Made by a program: the position numbers and the translations under genes
From: Streptomyces misionensis
GTDB taxonomy: Bacteria > Actinomycetota > Actinomycetes > Streptomycetales > Streptomycetaceae
Direction of reading: 5' to 3'
Length of the DNA stretch: 51,715 nt
Assembly (NCBI RefSeq): GCF_007896895.1
Contig: NZ_VOGW01000191.1
Coordinates: forward strand, 50,442 to 102,156
Notes under the pieces: generated by a model
What the model was told of the DNA's origin: nothing
What the model saw: the letters and a program-made list of their open reading frames with translations, nothing else
The model's database searches: none
In this document: positions 48,946 through 51,715 of the stretch, one piece after another
How the letters are laid out: each line of letters opens with the position of its first letter
Numbering within the stretch: position 1 is the stretch's first letter

Positions 48946-49786
48946 AACGCCCGTCCGCGCCGTCCCCGAGCCCCAGCAGCGCGGGTACGTCCGCGAAGGA
49001 GTCCACCACGTGGTCGGGCGTGCCGCTCGCCCGCTCCAGGACCTCCTGCTGGAACTTGCCCGTCCGTACCAGCACCCCGGTGAGTCCCGCCCGCTGTGCC
49101 GCGAGGACGTCCGTCTCGACGTCGTCGCCCACCATCAGCGCGTGCCGCGCCGGGACGCCGAGCCGGGACAGCGCCGCCGCGAAGAAGGCCCCGGACGGCT
49201 TGCCCGTGACCTCGGCCTCGACACGGGCGGCCCGTTCGAGTCCGAGGAGGAACGCCCCCGAGTCGAGCTGGAGGCCGGCGTCGGTGCGCCAGTACAGGTT
49301 GCGGTGCATGGCGATCAGCCGGGCACCGTGCTGGAGATGCCCGAAGGCCCGGTTGAGCGCGGTGTAGTCGAACTCCGGCCCGGCCCCGCCGAGTACGACC
49401 ACCTCGGGATCGTCCTCCACCAGGGTGACGCCCGCCAGATCCGCCGCGATGTCCCCGCTGTTGAGGAGCAGACAGCGGGCGCCGGGCCGGTGCTCGGCGA
49501 GATGGGCGGCGGTGACGGCCGGCGCGGTGAGCACGTCCCGCTCGTCCACCGCGAACCCGGCCGCCGCCAGCGTCCCGGCGACGGACGCCCGGGTCCGCGA
49601 CGTCGTATTGGTGACCAGGAGCACCTCCAGCCCGGCCGCCCGCACCCGGCGCAGCGCCGCCACGGCACCCGGCAGCGGCCGCCAGGACACGGTGAGCACA
49701 CCGTCGATGTCGACCAGCAGGGCCCGCACGGAGGCGAGGGACCCGGCCCCGGCCTCCGCGGCCCGCGCGGACTCCTCGGACTGCAT
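48944..49786 (-). CDS. HAD-superfamily hydrolase, class IIA
   Basis: This 280-residue phosphatase is of the NagD/LHPP-like HAD-IIA group. Motif 1 is LLVDIDGVLTVSW, motif 2 LLVTNTTSRTR, the lysine is in EVTGKPSGAFF, and motif 4 is MVGDDVETDV, with the C2a cap between. Likely substrates are small phosphate esters such as 4-nitrophenyl phosphate or phospholysine-type compounds, but this cannot be read from sequence. The ATG at 49786 has CGAGGC immediately upstream. It is convergent with the TSUP gene and divergent from cobK. Confidence 0.9.
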   Translation of the reverse strand: MQSEESARAAEAGAGSLASVRALLVDIDGVLTVSWRPLPGAVAALRRVRAAGLEVLLVTNTTSRTRASVAGTLAAAGFAVDERDVLTAPAVTAAHLAEHRPGARCLLLNSGDIAADLAGVTLVEDDPEVVVLGGAGPEFDYTALNRAFGHLQHGARLIAMHRNLYWRTDAGLQLDSGAFLLGLERAARVEAEVTGKPSGAFFAAALSRLGVPARHALMVGDDVETDVLAAQRAGLTGVLVRTGKFQQEVLERASGTPDHVVDSFADVPALLGLGDGADGR

Positions 49787-49969
49787 GCCTCGACGGTAAC
49801 GGCCCGACGGCCGGGCCGCTCCCTGCCGTCTCGTGGCAGCGGTCCATGGCCCGACGGGCCCTTGCGGCCTCGTCGGCGGTCTGCGATCCGGCGGTCCGGC
49901 GGTCGGGCGGGCCCTTGCCACCCGGAGGGCGGGTTGTGGCCCGGCGGTCCGGTGGCCCCCGCCACCTCG

Positions 49970-49975
49970 TAGGCT
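49970..49975 (+). promoter_or_regulatory. Candidate leaderless -10 element of cobK
   Basis: TAGGCT ends exactly seven bases before the cobK ATG, with only CACCCCC between. This is the spacing of leaderless actinobacterial promoters, and no ribosome binding site is present. No cobalamin riboswitch was seen. Confidence 0.5.
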
Positions 49976-49982
49976 CACCCCC

Positions 49983-50819
49983 ATGTCCTCGCAGCCCACC
50001 GAACCGCGGCCCGGGCCGCCCGCCCCGTCCGCCGGGCGGTCACCGGCCCCGGGAGCCGCGCCGGGCGGGCCGCCCCGGCACGTCCTCGTCCTCGGCGGCA
50101 CCGCCGAGGCCCGCCGGCTCGCGGCCGGGCTGGCGGCGCACCCCGGCGGGGTGCGCGTGACGACCTCCCTGGCCGGCCGGACCACCCGGCCCTGGACGCC
50201 GGCGGGGGAGGTGCGCACCGGCGGCTTCGGCGGGGCCGACGGACTCGCCGACTGGCTGCGGGCCCACCACGTGGACGCCCTGGTCGACGCCACCCACCCC
50301 TTCGCCGAGTCGATCACGGTTCACGCGGCCCGCGCGGCGGCGGCCACCGGGGTGCCGGCGGTCGTGCTGCGCCGCCCCGGCTGGCGACCGGTCCCCGGCG
50401 ACCGCTGGTACGACGTCCCGTCCCTGGCCGGGGCCGCCGAGGCGCTGCCCGCCCTCGGCCGCCGGGTGTTCCTCACCACCGGGCGCCTGGGCCTGGCCGC
50501 CTTCGCGCACCTGACGGACCACCACTTCCTGGTGCGCTCGGTGGAGCCCCCGGACCCGCCACTGCCCCCGGACACCGAAGTGCTCCTGGCCCGCGGCCCG
50601 TTCACCCTTCCCGACGAACGCGACCTGCTGCGCGCGCACCGCGTCGACGTCCTGGTGACCAAGGACAGCGGCGGCGAGGCCACGGCCGCGAAACTCACGG
50701 CCGCACGCGAACTGGGCCTGCCGGTCGTCGTCGTACGCCGCCCGCCGCTGCCGCCGGGTGTGGCGGCGGTCGCGGACGTACCGGCCGTACTGCACCGGCT
50801 GGGCCTGGGCCAGGAGTGA
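49983..50819 (+). CDS. cobK: Precorrin-6A reductase
   Basis: This is the NADPH-dependent reductase of precorrin-6A in aerobic cobalamin (vitamin B12) synthesis. It has 278 residues. After a Pro/Ala-rich tail of about 30 residues come the dinucleotide-binding HVLVLGGTAEARRLA, DATHPFAESITVHA near 100, and VLVTKDSGGEATAAKL near the C-terminus, all typical of CobK/CbiJ. The ATG at 49983 lacks a ribosome binding site but follows a well-placed -10. cobF, for the preceding pathway step, is convergent with a nine-base gap. Confidence 0.93.
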   Translation: MSSQPTEPRPGPPAPSAGRSPAPGAAPGGPPRHVLVLGGTAEARRLAAGLAAHPGGVRVTTSLAGRTTRPWTPAGEVRTGGFGGADGLADWLRAHHVDALVDATHPFAESITVHAARAAAATGVPAVVLRRPGWRPVPGDRWYDVPSLAGAAEALPALGRRVFLTTGRLGLAAFAHLTDHHFLVRSVEPPDPPLPPDTEVLLARGPFTLPDERDLLRAHRVDVLVTKDSGGEATAAKLTAARELGLPVVVVRRPPLPPGVAAVADVPAVLHRLGLGQE

Positions 50820-50828
50820 GCGGTCCGC

Positions 50829-51602
50829 CTACCGCCGGCCGGGGTTCCTCCGCAGCAGGTAGGTGTCCATGATCCACCCCTTGCGCTCCCGGGCCTCGGC
50901 CCGCACCCGCTCGATCTCCGGTGCGGCCTCGGCGAGCGGCCCGGAGACGAGGATCTCGTCCGGGGTGCCGATGTAGGCGCCCCAGTAGATGTCGATGTCC
51001 TCGTCCGCGTACCGCCGGAAGGTCTGGTGGGCGTCGAGCATCACGACCACGTCGTCCACCCCCTCCGGGAAGCCCTCGGCGAGCCGGCGCCCGGTGGTGA
51101 TCTGCACGGGCCGGGCGACCCGGTTCAGTCCCGTGCGGTGCCGGGCGACCAGCGCGGAGACGCTGCTCACCCCCGGCACCACGTCGTACTCGAACGCGAC
51201 CGCGCACCGCTCCAGCACCTCCTCCAGGATGCCCAGCGTGCTGTCGTAGAGCGCCGGGTCCCCCCACACCAGGAAGGCGCCGGTCTCGTCCTCGCCCAAC
51301 TCCTCGGCGATCATGCGCTCGTAGATGCCGGCGCGGGCGCTGCGCCAGTCCCCGACGGCCGGCGAGTACGCCGAACCGCCCGCCGCGCGGTCCCGCTCCG
51401 GGTCCCGGGCCTCGACCACCCGGTACGCACCCGCGGGCAGATGCGCGTCCAGCATGTCCCGGCGCAGCTGGGTGAGATCGCTCTTCGCCTCGCCCTTGTC
51501 GAGCAGGAAGAACACGTCCGTGCCGCGCAGCGCACCGACCGCCTGCAAGGTCAGCTGCCGGGGGTCGCCCGAACCGATACCGATGACATGAATCTTTCGC
51601 AC
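50829..51602 (-). CDS. cobF: Precorrin-6A synthase (deacetylating)
   Basis: This methylates precorrin-5 at C-1 with loss of acetate to give precorrin-6A, the substrate of CobK. It has 257 residues. The tetrapyrrole methylase fold is shown by KIHVIGIGSGDPRQLTLQA, the loop FLVWGDPALYDST, and EYDVVPGVSSVSALVA, and the size fits CobF rather than the other precorrin methylases. The GTG at 51602 (VRKIHVIG) is favoured; an ATG at 51626 would add eight residues, and neither has a strong site. Confidence 0.93.
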   Translation of the reverse strand: MRKIHVIGIGSGDPRQLTLQAVGALRGTDVFFLLDKGEAKSDLTQLRRDMLDAHLPAGAYRVVEARDPERDRAAGGSAYSPAVGDWRSARAGIYERMIAEELGEDETGAFLVWGDPALYDSTLGILEEVLERCAVAFEYDVVPGVSSVSALVARHRTGLNRVARPVQITTGRRLAEGFPEGVDDVVVMLDAHQTFRRYADEDIDIYWGAYIGTPDEILVSGPLAEAAPEIERVRAEARERKGWIMDTYLLRRNPGRR

Positions 51603-51660
51603 GCCACCGAGTCTGCCGTATGCCACCGGCCGCGCGTCCCCCGCCTCCGGGCGCCGCGCC

Positions 51661-51715
51661 TCAGGGGCCGAGCCGGGGCGCCTCGACCACGGCGTCCACG
51701 GGCCCGGCGCCCCCC
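51661..51715 (-). CDS. C-terminal fragment of a gene running off the window
   Basis: The minus strand is open from the window edge to a TGA at 51661-51663 and would encode a tail reading GPVDAVVEAPRLGP. The composition is normal for coding sequence here, but only 17 codons are visible and nothing identifies the product. Confidence 0.35.
   Translation of the reverse strand, partial: GGAGPVDAVVEAPRLGP

Noticed and set aside
49787..49982. Cobalamin riboswitch or repeat array upstream of cobK
   Set aside because: The GGCGGTCCGG-like repetition is imperfect and reflects base composition; no B12-box was found, and the -10 suggests a leaderless mRNA.
1..51715. tRNA, rRNA, CRISPR arrays, insertion sequences, prophage genes
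   Set aside because: Intergenic gaps were read for cloverleaf T-arms, spaced repeats, transposase or integrase motifs; none was found.

Overview
The window is about 72% GC chromosome from a high-GC actinobacterium, almost certainly a Streptomyces. The evidence is the many GTG/TTG starts, strong G/C third-position bias, hairpin terminators mostly lacking T-tracts, TANNNT -10 boxes, and a gene order (hisS, MBL hydrolase, cyclophilin, relA, apt, secFD, yajC, ruvBAC, yebC, pdxT, pdxS, pimA, acyltransferase, pgsA, HIT, thrS) that is a well-known actinobacterial block also present in mycobacteria.

Region 1 (1-31 kb) is conserved core. It holds rpsD, rarA, a VKOR-type oxidoreductase, hisS with a glyoxalase-II-like hydrolase, a membrane-anchored cyclophilin, a DUF349 protein, relA, the yajC-secD-secF-apt block, ruvC-ruvA-ruvB, yebC, pdxS-pdxT, the phosphatidylinositol mannoside genes pgsA-acyltransferase-pimA (joined by 4-base overlaps), an EF-G-like GTPase, a membrane protein, a HIT hydrolase and thrS. 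rarA and ruvC both carry a sequence matching the LexA-independent (RecA-NDp/PafBC-type) DNA-damage promoter.

Region 2 (31-38 kb) is accessory. Its centrepiece is a divergent pair: a small helical protein (32916-33353) with a short motif at its C-terminus, and an NB-ARC/TPR NLR-type protein (33537-35651) with a matching motif at its N-terminus. This is the layout of bacterial amyloid-signalling NLR/effector pairs, which are thought to act in regulated cell death and phage defence, and it is the strongest candidate system here. Next to it are a COG4705 membrane protein and a two-gene unit for a glycerophosphotransferase-like protein plus an unknown protein.

Region 3 (37.5-51.7 kb) is metabolic. 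It contains a degenerate-Nudix protein, a FluG-like amidohydrolase coupled to a glutamine-synthetase-like ligase, a SAM methyltransferase, HAD phosphatases, a stress group (HhH protein, DUF3140, Dps), a monoacylglycerol-lipase-like hydrolase divergent from a thiolase across a TetR-type palindrome, an acyl-CoA ligase, a TSUP transporter, and the cobalamin genes cobK and cobF facing each other.

Unusual non-coding structure includes a ~66-bp dispersed repeat (26026 and 48880), a ~30-bp inverted repeat embedded in two terminator hairpins that bracket the acyl-CoA ligase and transporter genes (46327 and 48834), and two sets of evenly spaced direct repeats that look like activator sites. No insertion sequence, CRISPR array, tRNA or rRNA gene was recognised.
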